A DNA stretch of 24,107 bases from Actinomycetes bacterium (GTDB lineage: Bacteria > Actinomycetota > Acidimicrobiia > Acidimicrobiales > RAAP-2): contig JAJYZN010000015.1 of NCBI GenBank assembly GCA_021799915.1, positions 1-24,107 of the forward strand, written 5' to 3'. Positions 8,218 through 15,414 of this stretch are shown here, one piece after another (positions within the stretch are counted from its first letter, which is position 1; every line of letters starts with the position of its first letter). Both the position numbers and the translations under genes were made by a program. Under the pieces are notes generated by a model that was not told the DNA's origin, did not search any database, and was given only the letters and a program-made list of their open reading frames with translations.

Positions 8218-8738
8218 GTCACCGGCGGACGGTGCCCATTGGTACGGGGGCAGTTATGGCCCGAAGGGTCCAACGGAAGACCGCACAGCGGGCAAGGTGG
8301 GCGTCCGGCCTCGACCAGGCTGGTGGCGCGAATGGCGAAGGCCGCCGCCATCTCGCGTGACAGGGCGATCCGGGCCACCTGACCAGCCTCGTCGTCCTCG
8401 TCCCCACCTTCACCTTCCTCGCCCTCCCCGCGTTCTTCGACCACGACCACGATGCGATCGGTCTCTTCGTCGTATGAGACTCCGATGGTGCCCACCACCC
8501 ACTCCGGCTCCACTGAGGTGTCGAAGTCCAGGTCGTCGGGGAGGTGGCCAGGTCGTCCCAGCTGGCGCACGATACGGGCGAGGTAGCTGGCCAGCAGCGC
8601 CACCTGCTGCTTCTCCACCTTCATCGTGAGGGCCGTGGGACCCTGTGCCACGTGGAGGAGGAAGACCCGGTTCCCCACCGGACCCTCGGTGCCGACCGTG
8701 AAGCGATCGACGTGATCGAAGTCGGAGCCTTCGCTCAA
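8214..8738 (-). CDS. DUF3090 protein with C-terminal zinc-ribbon-like motif
   Basis: This 174-residue protein is the DUF3090 (TIGR03847) member of the actinobacterial trio. The conserved core runs from about residue 8 (HVDRFTVGTEGPVGNRVFLL) through a helix at 37-60 to EWVVGTIGVSYDEETDRIVV at 79-98. A low-complexity acidic run, about residues 101-117, interrupts the core. The C-terminus has CPLCGLPLDPSGHNCPRTNGH, with C149, C152, H161, C163 and H168 as possible zinc ligands. The biochemical role is unknown. The start is TTG at 8738, overlapping the phosphomutase stop as TTGA, with a GGAG a few bases upstream. That makes it fully coupled to its upstream neighbour. Confidence 0.87.
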   Translation of the reverse strand: MSEGSDFDHVDRFTVGTEGPVGNRVFLLHVAQGPTALTMKVEKQQVALLASYLARIVRQLGRPGHLPDDLDFDTSVEPEWVVGTIGVSYDEETDRIVVVVEERGEGEEGEGGDEDDEAGQVARIALSREMAAAFAIRATSLVEAGRPPCPLCGLPLDPSGHNCPRTNGHRPPVT

Positions 8739-9388
8739 GAGAGCTCCGGTTCATCGGGAGGACCGGGCGAGTTCACGCACAGCACGTGGGGGCCATCGGC
8801 TGAGTAGAGGATCGCCGACACCGAGCACGGCGAGATCACGAAGCGCTGGAAGAGGTCAAGCGGGGTCCCGGCAGCCGACGCCACCACGGCTTTGATGGGA
8901 TCGGCGTGTGAGACCACGACGATCGACTCCCCGCGATGGGACTCGGCCAGGCGCACGACGACTCCTTCGGCCCTGGTCGCCATCTCCGAGAACGACTCGC
9001 CGCCGGGGAAACGGAAGCCGCTGGGCCAGGCGTGGACCGTCTTCCAGGCTCGGGTTCCGGTGATGCGACGTAGGCGGGAGCCCGTCCAGTCCCCGACGTC
9101 GCACTCCAAAAGCTCCTGTCGGGTCCGCACCCGGACGCCGAGAGCCCGCCCGATGAACCCGGCGGTCTCGCGAGTCCGCTCCAAGGGAGACGCGTACACG
9201 GCCGTCGGGGGGTGACGAGTCCGGGCGATGGCCCGAGCCACCTCCTCGGCCTGAGCCCGCCCCTTCTCCGAGAGGCTGAGACCGGGTGCCCGACCCGGGA
9301 GAATCTTGCCGGTGGTGGGAGTCGTGCCGTGACGGACCAGAAGGACGAGCGTGGGCTTGGGCCCGACTGGCGGCGTCTGGGTGGGCAC
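8735..9388 (-). CDS. Histidine phosphatase superfamily protein, MSMEG_4193-type probable phosphomutase
   Basis: This is a 217-residue member of the phosphoglycerate mutase/histidine phosphatase superfamily. The catalytic RHG is R19-H20-G21 in LLVRHGTTPTTG. SPLERTRETA supplies the second arginine, LLECDVGDWTG the conserved acid, and VVSHADPIKAVV the second histidine. It matches the MSMEG_4193 subgroup (TIGR03848), proposed as a phosphomutase because it travels with a PI-kinase-like gene. It is the first gene of the trio. The GTG start at 9388 has a TACGAT hexamer 8 bases upstream and no Shine-Dalgarno, so the message may be leaderless. A simple phosphatase role cannot be excluded. Confidence 0.87.
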   Translation of the reverse strand: MPTQTPPVGPKPTLVLLVRHGTTPTTGKILPGRAPGLSLSEKGRAQAEEVARAIARTRHPPTAVYASPLERTRETAGFIGRALGVRVRTRQELLECDVGDWTGSRLRRITGTRAWKTVHAWPSGFRFPGGESFSEMATRAEGVVVRLAESHRGESIVVVSHADPIKAVVASAAGTPLDLFQRFVISPCSVSAILYSADGPHVLCVNSPGPPDEPELS

Positions 9389-9396
9389 AGATGCCC

Positions 9397-9402
9397 ATCG
9401 TA
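9397..9402 (-). promoter_or_regulatory. -10 element for the phosphomutase trio operon (leaderless)
   Basis: TACGAT on the minus strand fits TAnnnT and ends 8 bases before the GTG start at 9388. No ribosome binding site fits between, so transcription probably starts at or next to the start codon. Confidence 0.45.
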
Positions 9403-9482
9403 GGCTGTCGCCAGTGGGACCTCGTCCGTGCCCGAGCTCTTTGGCCCTCCCGGTCCCCGCTGCCCGGGGGACGACTCCGCCG

Positions 9483-10154
9483 GTGCGGTCGGAGCTGTCG
9501 GAGCTGGCAGCAGAGATCGCCGCCTGCTCGCGCTGTCCTCGGCTTGTCGAGTGGCGCCGTCAGGTGGCCGAGCATCCCCGGGCGGCGTTCCGTGGTCAGC
9601 GGTACTGGGGGAGACCGGTCCCCGGCTTCGGCGATCCGGACGCCGAAATGATCGTCGTCGGGCTGGCTCCTGCGGCTCACGGCGCGAACCGAACTGGGCG
9701 GATGTTCACCGGCGATCGTTCTGGGGACTGGCTCATCGCGGCCATGTGGCGGGCCGGGTACGCCACGTCACCCTCGAGCGTCTCAGCTGACGACGGGCTG
9801 GCCCTGAAGGGTGCGTGGATCACCGCGGCCGTGCACTGTGCCCCTCCGGAGAACATGCCGAACCCCACTGAGCGGGCCGCCTGCAGCGAGTTCCTCCGCC
9901 GCGAACTGCAGATCCTCGTATCGGCGAGAGTCATCGTCGTCCTCGGGCAGCTGGCCTGCTCGGCCGTGTCCGACATCTATGGACTCCGACCGCGCCCGAA
10001 GTTCGCCCACCTGGCCGAGCACCCGTTGTCCGACGCCAGGATGTTGCTGTGCTCCTACCACCCGAGCCAGCAGAACACGTTCACCGGACGACTCACCGAG
10101 CCGATGATGGACGCGGTCTTCACCCGCGCCAGGGAGCTGTGCAGGAACGGCTGA
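9483..10154 (+). CDS. udgB: Family 5 uracil-DNA glycosylase (UdgB)
   Basis: UdgB removes uracil, and in some members hypoxanthine or ethenocytosine, from double-stranded DNA. Motif A is GLAPAAHGANRTGRMFTGD (residues 60-78), which has the family 5 Ala in place of the usual catalytic acid. The distal motif is SYHPSQQNTFTGRLT (191-204). Four cysteines, C15, C18, C119 and C134, are placed as the [4Fe-4S] ligands. The start is uncertain. The GTG at 9483 puts the CSRC pair at residue 15, as in relatives, and has GGGGGA about 11 bases upstream; GTG codons at 9414 or 9381 are alternatives that would add a non-conserved tail. The gene is divergent from the phosphomutase trio. An Fpg-type glycosylase gene lies about 1.2 kb downstream. 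Confidence 0.88.
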   Translation: MRSELSELAAEIAACSRCPRLVEWRRQVAEHPRAAFRGQRYWGRPVPGFGDPDAEMIVVGLAPAAHGANRTGRMFTGDRSGDWLIAAMWRAGYATSPSSVSADDGLALKGAWITAAVHCAPPENMPNPTERAACSEFLRRELQILVSARVIVVLGQLACSAVSDIYGLRPRPKFAHLAEHPLSDARMLLCSYHPSQQNTFTGRLTEPMMDAVFTRARELCRNG

Positions 10155-10181
10155 CGAGGCGGGGACCGGGAAGGGCTCTGT

Positions 10182-11306
10182 TCACGTGGACGTCGGAAGG
10201 CGCCCGGGCATGGGCACGGCGGTGGATGGCCATCGCCGCCTGCTGACCCGGCTGAGGCGGTGCAGGAGGGCGACCGCGCCCGGGTCGTCGTCGGCCGGGC
10301 GGACCTCGACCGCGCCTCCGGCGACCATGGCGTCGAACAGCTCGTGCCCTCGCTCGGTCCGGATGACGGTCAGCGTCCAGTCGTTGAAGGCTCCGATGCC
10401 TCCGGTGGCGATGTCGGCGTGCTCGGCGGCGAAGTCCGGGCACGACAGGCACCCCTGACGGGTGAACTCGTGGGCCTCCTTCAAGGGGACCTCGTGGTAC
10501 CCACCGTCGTGGGTCCAGATCTGGAACACCCCCTTGATGTTCATCTTGGCGATGTCTTGGCGGGCCAAGCCGTACCGGGCCTCGAAGAGCTCGGGGAAGA
10601 TGGCGTCGTCGAAGGTCTTCGAGCACAGGAGGCCGATCGACAGCGAGAAGCGACGAGCCACCTTGCCGGCCTTGCGGGCACTCATGACCGGCGGGGCGGA
10701 CGCCTGGCACCCCATGCCCACCAGGGCGATCCGCTCGGCTCCCGACTCGATGGCCTCGGCGTAGGCCATCGGATTGGCGGAGTAGGTGTAGCGGGACCCG
10801 GCGGTGGCCAGGACGTCGGTCCGGTTCCGGGCCACGGTGGGGACCGCCTTCCACGTGCTGCCGTCCCCCTCCAGGGCCGACACCAGGGCAGCGTCGACGA
10901 CGTCGTGCTCCAGGGCCCATATGAGGAGGGCCGACACGAAACCCCCGTCCTGACCAGCACCCAGGACTTCGGGATCGGTGGCCCGGGCCAGGATGGTGTG
11001 ACGAGCGATGCCCGAGACCTCGTCGTCGGTCCGCGCCCGACCGAAGAGGTGCTGCTCGATCTCGGGCTCCCAGGTGCGAAAACGTGGGCAGGCCCGGGTG
11101 CAGAGGGTGCAGCCCTTCACGCCGTGGGTGCAGTTGTCAGTGCCGCCGTCGGCGTCGACGTGGAACGGTTTGTACCGCCCGTCACCGTCGTCGTAGCCCA
11201 GCACATCGTACGGGCAGACGACGACGCAGGCCGAGCAGCCCGTGCACAGTCCCGAGGTGACAACTTCCTCGTACAGATGGGCCCAATGGAGCTTCTCGGG
11301 AGGCAC
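10182..11306 (-). CDS. FrhB/FdhB-family iron-sulfur flavoprotein (coenzyme F420 hydrogenase/dehydrogenase beta-like)
   Basis: This 374-residue protein has an N-terminal ferredoxin region. C21, C24, C27 and C31 (CTGCSACVVVC) form one [4Fe-4S] set, and C59, C66, C69 and C73 look like a second. The FrhB/FdhB N- and C-terminal domains follow, including AGQDGGFVSALL, VGMGCQAS, GLLCSKTF and GCLSCPDFAAEHADIATGG. Family members bind FAD and pass electrons between F420, ferredoxin or another partner. No hydrogenase or formate dehydrogenase large subunit is nearby, so the partner is unknown and F420 use is inferred from the family only. The start is GTG at 11306, with TAGGGT ending 6 bases upstream. 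It is divergent from the Fpg/Nei gene and convergent with udgB. Confidence 0.85.
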   Translation of the reverse strand: MPPEKLHWAHLYEEVVTSGLCTGCSACVVVCPYDVLGYDDGDGRYKPFHVDADGGTDNCTHGVKGCTLCTRACPRFRTWEPEIEQHLFGRARTDDEVSGIARHTILARATDPEVLGAGQDGGFVSALLIWALEHDVVDAALVSALEGDGSTWKAVPTVARNRTDVLATAGSRYTYSANPMAYAEAIESGAERIALVGMGCQASAPPVMSARKAGKVARRFSLSIGLLCSKTFDDAIFPELFEARYGLARQDIAKMNIKGVFQIWTHDGGYHEVPLKEAHEFTRQGCLSCPDFAAEHADIATGGIGAFNDWTLTVIRTERGHELFDAMVAGGAVEVRPADDDPGAVALLHRLSRVSRRRWPSTAVPMPGRLPTST

Positions 11307-11312
11307 GGGGAC

Positions 11313-11318
11313 ACCCTA
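11313..11318 (-). promoter_or_regulatory. -10 element for the FrhB-like gene (leaderless)
   Basis: TAGGGT on the minus strand fits TAnnnT and ends 6 bases before the GTG start. The 60-base divergent gap leaves no room for a long leader. Confidence 0.4.
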
Positions 11319-11353
11319 TCGACTCCCCAGTGCTCGGGGTGGCAGCGTTCGGA

Positions 11354-11359
11354 TACCGT
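11354..11359 (+). promoter_or_regulatory. -10 element for the Fpg/Nei gene (leaderless)
   Basis: TACCGT fits TAnnnT and ends 7 bases before the GTG at 11367. No Shine-Dalgarno lies between them. Confidence 0.45.
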
Positions 11360-11366
11360 CCGGTAG

Positions 11367-12230
11367 GTGCCCGAGATGCTGGAGGTGGAGTACTACCGGC
11401 GACTGGCGAGTGAGGTGGTGGGTCTCACCATCACGGGGGTGTCCGTCGACGACCCCCACGCGCTGGCTGGTCCGCTGCGTCCCTCGGACTTGATTCGAGC
11501 TCTCGAAGGCCGCTCCTTCACGACCGCCCGACGTACCGGCAAGGTGCTGTTCTTCGACTCGTCGGGCGACTCTGCGACCAACGAGAGAGAGCGTGGAGCT
11601 CCAGCCTCACGAGGCAGTGGCCCCACGTTGGCGATGCGCTTCGGCATGACCGGCAGCGTGATCGTCGACGGGCACCCGGCGCTCGACCGGCTCCTGTACG
11701 CGCCGGCACATGTCGACCCCAAGTGGATCGTCCTCTCCATCGAGTTCGACGACACCTTCACTCTGGCCCTCCACGATCCTCGTCGGATGGCCCGGGTCGC
11801 ATTCAACCTGGACGAAGAGCGACTGGGACCTGACGCGGCGACCGTCTCGGCCGCCGCGCTCCGGTCTGCCCTCACCGGTCGTCTGCCGCCTCGCCGAGGC
11901 CCCGCGACTTCCGGCGCGGCCCTCAAAGCTCGAATGCTGGACCAGTCACGCCTGGCGGGCATCGGAAATCTCCTGGCCGACGAGATCCTCTGGCGGGCAT
12001 CCCTGGCCCCGGACCGTCCGGCCGGGTCACTGGCCGATCATGAGATTCGTCGCCTCCACCGGCACCTGCGGGCCACCGTCGCCGAGCTTCTGGAGCGGGG
12101 AGGGTCGCACACCGGGAACCTCATGGGCGAGCGCCGTCGAGGTGGGCGCTGTCCGCTCGACGGTACCGAATTGCTCCGCTCGACGGTAGGGGGCCGGACG
12201 ACCTGGTGGTGTCCGGGACACCAGCACTGA
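11367..12230 (+). CDS. Fpg/Nei-family DNA glycosylase with atypical zinc finger
   Basis: The enzyme excises oxidised bases such as 8-oxoguanine and nicks the abasic site. The N-terminal Pro2-Glu3 pair (MPEMLEVE) is the catalytic start of the family and fixes GTG 11367 as the start codon. RRTGKVLFF carries the conserved lysine, MRFGMTGS the GMTG loop, and DQSRLAGIGNLLADEILW the helix-two-turn-helix with the GIGN asparagine. The C-terminal finger is CPLD near residue 262 and CPGH near 282: the second Cys is Asp265 and the fourth is His285, so the ligand set is Cys-Asp-Cys-His or similar rather than four cysteines. Length 287 is usual. An insertion around residues 72-88 is poorly conserved. Whether it is Fpg or Nei in specificity is not clear. 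Confidence 0.86.
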   Translation: MPEMLEVEYYRRLASEVVGLTITGVSVDDPHALAGPLRPSDLIRALEGRSFTTARRTGKVLFFDSSGDSATNERERGAPASRGSGPTLAMRFGMTGSVIVDGHPALDRLLYAPAHVDPKWIVLSIEFDDTFTLALHDPRRMARVAFNLDEERLGPDAATVSAAALRSALTGRLPPRRGPATSGAALKARMLDQSRLAGIGNLLADEILWRASLAPDRPAGSLADHEIRRLHRHLRATVAELLERGGSHTGNLMGERRRGGRCPLDGTELLRSTVGGRTTWWCPGHQH

Positions 12231-12246
12231 AGGGGCGGTGCCGGCA

Positions 12247-12279
12247 GGACCCCTGCGGGCTGCCGGACCCCTGCGGGCT
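12247..12279. repeat. Tandem 15-bp repeat between convergent genes
   Basis: GGACCCCTGCGGGCT occurs twice, at 12247-12261 and 12265-12279, period 18. The first copy overlaps a small GCAGG-ACC-CCTGC hairpin. It fills the 49-base gap between the Fpg/Nei gene and bcp stop codons and could act as a bidirectional terminator. Confidence 0.55.
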
Positions 12280-12756
12280 TCAGTTCTCCGAAAGCGCCTT
12301 CACCTCTTCGAGCACGCGGGCCGGATGGCCGTCGGCCCGGACGTGGTACCACGCCCGGGCGATCGCACCCTTGGCGTCGACGATGAACGTGGACCGGATC
12401 GTCCCCACCGTCTTCTTCCCGTACATGGTCTTCTCGCCCCACGCTCCGTAGCTGGCCATGACCTCGTGCTCGGGGTCCGACAGGAGTGGGAACTTCAGCT
12501 TGTACTTGTTCCGGAACTTCGTGTGCTTGTCGGCGCCGTCCGGTGAGATCCCCACCACATTCACCCCGGCGTTGGCGAACGCCTTCAGGTGATCGTTGAA
12601 CTGGCAGGCTTCCTTGGTGCAGCCCGGCGTGTCGTCGGCGGGATAGAAGTACACCACGACCGGGGACCCGGCGAAGTCCTTCAGTGATACCAGCGTGCCG
12701 TCCTGATCGGGCAGGGTGAACAGCGGCGCCCGGTCTCCGGGCTCGAGCTTCGGCAT
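12280..12756 (-). CDS. bcp: Thiol peroxidase Bcp/PrxQ-type peroxiredoxin
   Basis: This 158-residue peroxiredoxin reduces hydrogen peroxide and organic peroxides in the cytoplasm with thioredoxin as electron source. The active-site segment YPADDTPGCTKEACQFND holds the peroxidatic C46 and the resolving C51, the five-residue spacing of the Bcp/PrxQ class. GTIRSTFIVD and the KLKFPLLSDPEHEV region are also conserved. The ATG at 12756 has a GGAGGA 9 bases upstream. A TTGGCG/TAAAGT promoter pair lies upstream on the same strand. The gene is a single unit, convergent with the Fpg/Nei gene. Confidence 0.95.
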   Translation of the reverse strand: MPKLEPGDRAPLFTLPDQDGTLVSLKDFAGSPVVVYFYPADDTPGCTKEACQFNDHLKAFANAGVNVVGISPDGADKHTKFRNKYKLKFPLLSDPEHEVMASYGAWGEKTMYGKKTVGTIRSTFIVDAKGAIARAWYHVRADGHPARVLEEVKALSEN

Positions 12757-12807
12757 CAGGGTCGTCCTCCAGATCGGTCCGGGGCGATCGTGCTCGCCCG
12801 CGAACCT

Positions 12808-12835
12808 ACTTTAGGGCGCACGCCCGTCCCGCCAA
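12808..12835 (-). promoter_or_regulatory. Promoter for bcp
   Basis: On the minus strand TTGGCG (-35-like, 12830-12835), a 16-base spacer and TAAAGT (-10, 12808-12813) are correctly spaced. They would give a leader of about 45 bases carrying the GGAGGA ribosome binding site. Confidence 0.45.
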
Positions 12836-12920
12836 GGGCCCGCCGCGCACGCGTGACGGCTCCACCCACCCCGCACGCCCGATCGATCCAACGCCCGTAC
12901 ACCCACCTCAGCGTTCTCCC

Positions 12921-12929
12921 TGGTACCAT
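12921..12929 (+). promoter_or_regulatory. Possible extended -10 promoter for the DEAD-box helicase
   Basis: TGGTACCAT contains an extended -10 (TGn followed by TACCAT). No good -35 is visible. Transcription would start near 12936, giving a leader of about 95 bases. The rest of 12757-13030 shows no gene. Confidence 0.3.
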
Positions 12930-13030
12930 GGAGGGTGACGACCGGCCCTTTGCCGTCGTCCGGGTCCTCCTTCTCCTCTTCTCGGGTCGGCGCCGGACCC
13001 CGCCGCAGACAAGAGACAAGAGAGCAGGAC

Positions 13031-14365
13031 ATGACCGTAGACAGTCTCCTTCCCGGACGGGATGCCGCGAGCACCAGTGCCCCGGACAGCTCGGATACCC
13101 CGGACAGAGCGGATACCCCGGATACCTATGAGACCGTGCGGACCTTCGAGTCGCTCGGGGTCGACGAGAGCCTCACCAAGATCCTCGCCGACCAGGGGAT
13201 CACGACCGCCTTCCCGATCCAGGCGCTCACCATCGCTGACGCCTTGGCCGGGAGTGACGTGTGCGGGAAGGCGAAGACCGGGTCGGGCAAGACGCTGGCG
13301 TTCGGCCTCCCGCTCCTGCAGCGCCTGGCTGGCGGCCGTGACCGGGGCCGAGAAGTCGCATCCGATGGGCAAAGATCGGGCACTGCCGCCGGCGGGAGCC
13401 CGGCCCGCCCCCGAGCGCTGGTGCTCCTGCCGACCCGGGAGCTGGCAGTCCAGGTGCACGACGTCTTGGCCCCGCTCTCCGAGGGGGTGGGGCTGCGCAC
13501 CGCTGCCGTGTACGGCGGCGCCGACGTCGACCGGCAGGTGACCCGCCTGCGCCGGGGCGTGGACGTGATTATCGCCACCCCCGGGCGCCTCATTGACCTG
13601 GGCGACCGGGGCGAGCTCACGGTGGCCGACGTGGAGATCCTCGTCCTTGACGAAGCCGACCGCATGGCCGACATGGGGTTCATGCCCCAGGTGGAGTGGG
13701 TGCTCCGTCGCCTGGAGCGAGACCACCAGACGCTGCTGTTCTCGGCCACGCTTGACGGGGCGGTCGACCGCCTGGTGGCCCGGTACCTGAGGGATCCCGT
13801 CCACCACGAGGTGGCGTCGAGCACCCAGACCGTCGCCGCCATGGAGCACCGCTTCCTCCAGGTGCACCAGATGGACAAAGTGAAGGTGGCGGCCTCCATC
13901 TGCCGCCCGTTGGACAAGGTCCTGGTGTTCGTGCGGACCAAGCGCGGCGCCGACCGCCTGGTGGAGCAGTTGGCCAAGGAGCGGATCCGGGCTGCGGCGA
14001 TCCACGGCGATCTCCGCCAGGCCAACCGCGAGCGGGCACTGGCCGACTTCTCTTCAGGGAAGCTGCACGTGCTGGTGGCCACCGACGTGGCAGCCCGGGG
14101 TCTTCACATCGAAGGTGTGGACGCTGTCGTGCACTACGACCCGCCCGAGGACCACAAGGCCTACCTTCACCGATCGGGGCGCACCGCCAGGGCCGGGTCG
14201 GCTGGCGTCGTGGCCACCCTCGTTCTCTGGAACCAGGTCGTGGAAGCCGAAGTCATCCAGCGCCGCCTGGGACTTCGGATCCCGATCGTGGAGATCTTCT
14301 CGAACGATCCCCGGCTGGCTGATCTCACGAGCTGGATTCCCTCGCCTGACGAGGGCGTGCTCTGA
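13031..14365 (+). CDS. DEAD-box ATP-dependent RNA helicase
   Basis: This RNA helicase has all core motifs in order: Q motif (FESLGVDESL to FPIQAL), motif I AKTGSGKT (residues 81-88), PTRELAVQV, TPGRLIDLG, DEAD at 207-210, SAT at 238-240, LVFVRTKRGADRL, TDVAARGLH and HRSGRTARAG. After motif VI it has only about 65 residues, so it lacks a long RNA-binding tail; it resembles the RhlE/short DEAD group. The ATG at 13031 is preceded by AGCAGGA. The frame is open back to 12935, but that stretch has no similarity. Residues 17-31 are encoded by a short tandem repeat and are Asp/Thr/Pro-rich. Likely role is unwinding in mRNA decay or ribosome assembly. Confidence 0.93.
   Translation: MTVDSLLPGRDAASTSAPDSSDTPDRADTPDTYETVRTFESLGVDESLTKILADQGITTAFPIQALTIADALAGSDVCGKAKTGSGKTLAFGLPLLQRLAGGRDRGREVASDGQRSGTAAGGSPARPRALVLLPTRELAVQVHDVLAPLSEGVGLRTAAVYGGADVDRQVTRLRRGVDVIIATPGRLIDLGDRGELTVADVEILVLDEADRMADMGFMPQVEWVLRRLERDHQTLLFSATLDGAVDRLVARYLRDPVHHEVASSTQTVAAMEHRFLQVHQMDKVKVAASICRPLDKVLVFVRTKRGADRLVEQLAKERIRAAAIHGDLRQANRERALADFSSGKLHVLVATDVAARGLHIEGVDAVVHYDPPEDHKAYLHRSGRTARAGSAGVVATLVLWNQVVEAEVIQRRLGLRIPIVEIFSNDPRLADLTSWIPSPDEGVL
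13080..13124. repeat. In-frame 18-bp tandem repeat in the helicase N-terminus
   Basis: Two 18-bp copies (13080-13097, 13098-13115) differ at one base and are followed by a 9-bp partial copy. They encode a hexapeptide pattern DSSDTP / DRADTP / DT ahead of the Q motif. The period of 18 keeps the frame if the copy number changes. Confidence 0.7.
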
Positions 14366-14396
14366 TCGCCTCTGGGCGGCGACCCGCTCTCAGGCG

Positions 14397-15287
14397 TCAG
14401 TCCGAAACCGCAGGGGCGGTCCAGTCGTTCCCACGCTGGCCAGAAGCCGGGGGCACCGTATCGCCTCCCGAAGCGTCCCCCCGAGCCGGGCGACGTCCCG
14501 TGACCAGTCCGGCTTCTTGGCGCACATAGCGCCCTGAGACATCCTCGAAGCCGGCCTGGAGCAGGATCCTCTGCCACGAATCCAGGGAGATGGGGCGCTC
14601 TTGGATCCGAAGGATCAGGCGACCGGCGTTCTTCGCGATCCTCCACCACCCGCCCGGTCCCTTCTTGGCCAAGATCCGCAACTTCGACGCGAAGATCGCA
14701 CGGTCTTCCTTGCTCCCGCCCCTCCCGAACATCATGTCGGCAATCACGATCCGACCACCGGGGCGGATCCACGTGTACGCCTGTTCTACGACCCGGGCCT
14801 TGTCGGGGTCCCTCAGGTGGTGGAGGGCGTAGCTCGAGACCACGGCATCGGTGGACATTGCCGGCAACGCCAGGCGCTCGATGGGCTCGACCATGCCGGT
14901 CACGCCTTCGATGCCCCGTTCCGAAGCCAGCTCATCGAGACGGCGGACCATGCCGGCACTCACGTCCACGGCCAGGACCCGCGCCCCTTCGCTGGCGACC
15001 TCGAGGGTGATGGCTCCGGTGCCGCATCCCAGATCGACCACGTGCTCGCCGGGCCGCACGGCCACTGCCTCCACGACCGCCTGGGTGACCCGCTCGAGCC
15101 CGACCGAACCGTGTGAGGACCAGCTCTCGACCCTCGAAGACCACACCCGGCGTTGTCTCCGGAACGTCAGCCCGCTCCCGGTGCGGCTGGTCCCAGACAC
15201 GAGCGAGGTGGCGTCCCTTGCGTCGGAAGCAACGGTAGCGTCGACGGTGGCGGTAGGGTCGGGAGCGAGGGGTTCGGAAGTGGTCAC
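14397..15287 (-). CDS. Class I SAM-dependent methyltransferase
   Basis: The 296-residue protein has a class I methyltransferase core. Motif I is VVDLGCGTGAITLEVA (about 83-98), followed by VLAVDVSAGMV, the acidic-loop equivalent around GMVEPIERLALP, SSYALHHLRDP and the IRPGGRIVIADMMFG post-motif. The pattern resembles the Methyltransf_11/UbiE-like group, but the substrate cannot be told. The first about 40 residues and the last about 35 are low-complexity. The start is GTG at 15287 with a GACAAT hexamer ending 6 bases upstream. The gene converges with the helicase and diverges from the anchored hydrolase. Confidence 0.82.
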   Translation of the reverse strand: MTTSEPLAPDPTATVDATVASDARDATSLVSGTSRTGSGLTFRRQRRVWSSRVESWSSHGSVGLERVTQAVVEAVAVRPGEHVVDLGCGTGAITLEVASEGARVLAVDVSAGMVRRLDELASERGIEGVTGMVEPIERLALPAMSTDAVVSSYALHHLRDPDKARVVEQAYTWIRPGGRIVIADMMFGRGGSKEDRAIFASKLRILAKKGPGGWWRIAKNAGRLILRIQERPISLDSWQRILLQAGFEDVSGRYVRQEAGLVTGRRPARGDASGGDTVPPASGQRGNDWTAPAVSD

Positions 15288-15293
15288 CGTTCG

Positions 15294-15299
15294 ATTGTC
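15294..15299 (-). promoter_or_regulatory. -10-like element for the methyltransferase gene
   Basis: GACAAT on the minus strand ends 6 bases before the GTG start and matches the -10 consensus at four of six positions. It implies a leaderless message, with less certainty than the TAnnnT sites. Confidence 0.3.
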
Positions 15300-15304
15300 C
15301 CCAT

Positions 15305-15314
15305 GTCACGTGAC
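15305..15314. promoter_or_regulatory. Perfect palindrome GTCACGTGAC in a divergent promoter region
   Basis: This 10-bp perfect palindrome lies just upstream of the methyltransferase -10 and about 100 bases upstream of the hydrolase ATG. It could be an operator for a dimeric regulator. A palindrome of this length can also occur by chance. Confidence 0.3.
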
Positions 15315-15414
15315 GCGGGAATGAAACGCCACCCCATGATCCTGAGGACTTCTCAGTAATCGGTTCAGGAACCGACGTGTCCCCAGGAGCGCCCAGAGGC
15401 AAGCTGAGAAGACG

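Noticed and set aside
12935..13030. N-terminal extension of the DEAD-box helicase
   Set aside because: An AGCAGGA ribosome binding site sits directly before ATG 13031, and the extension has no conserved residues.
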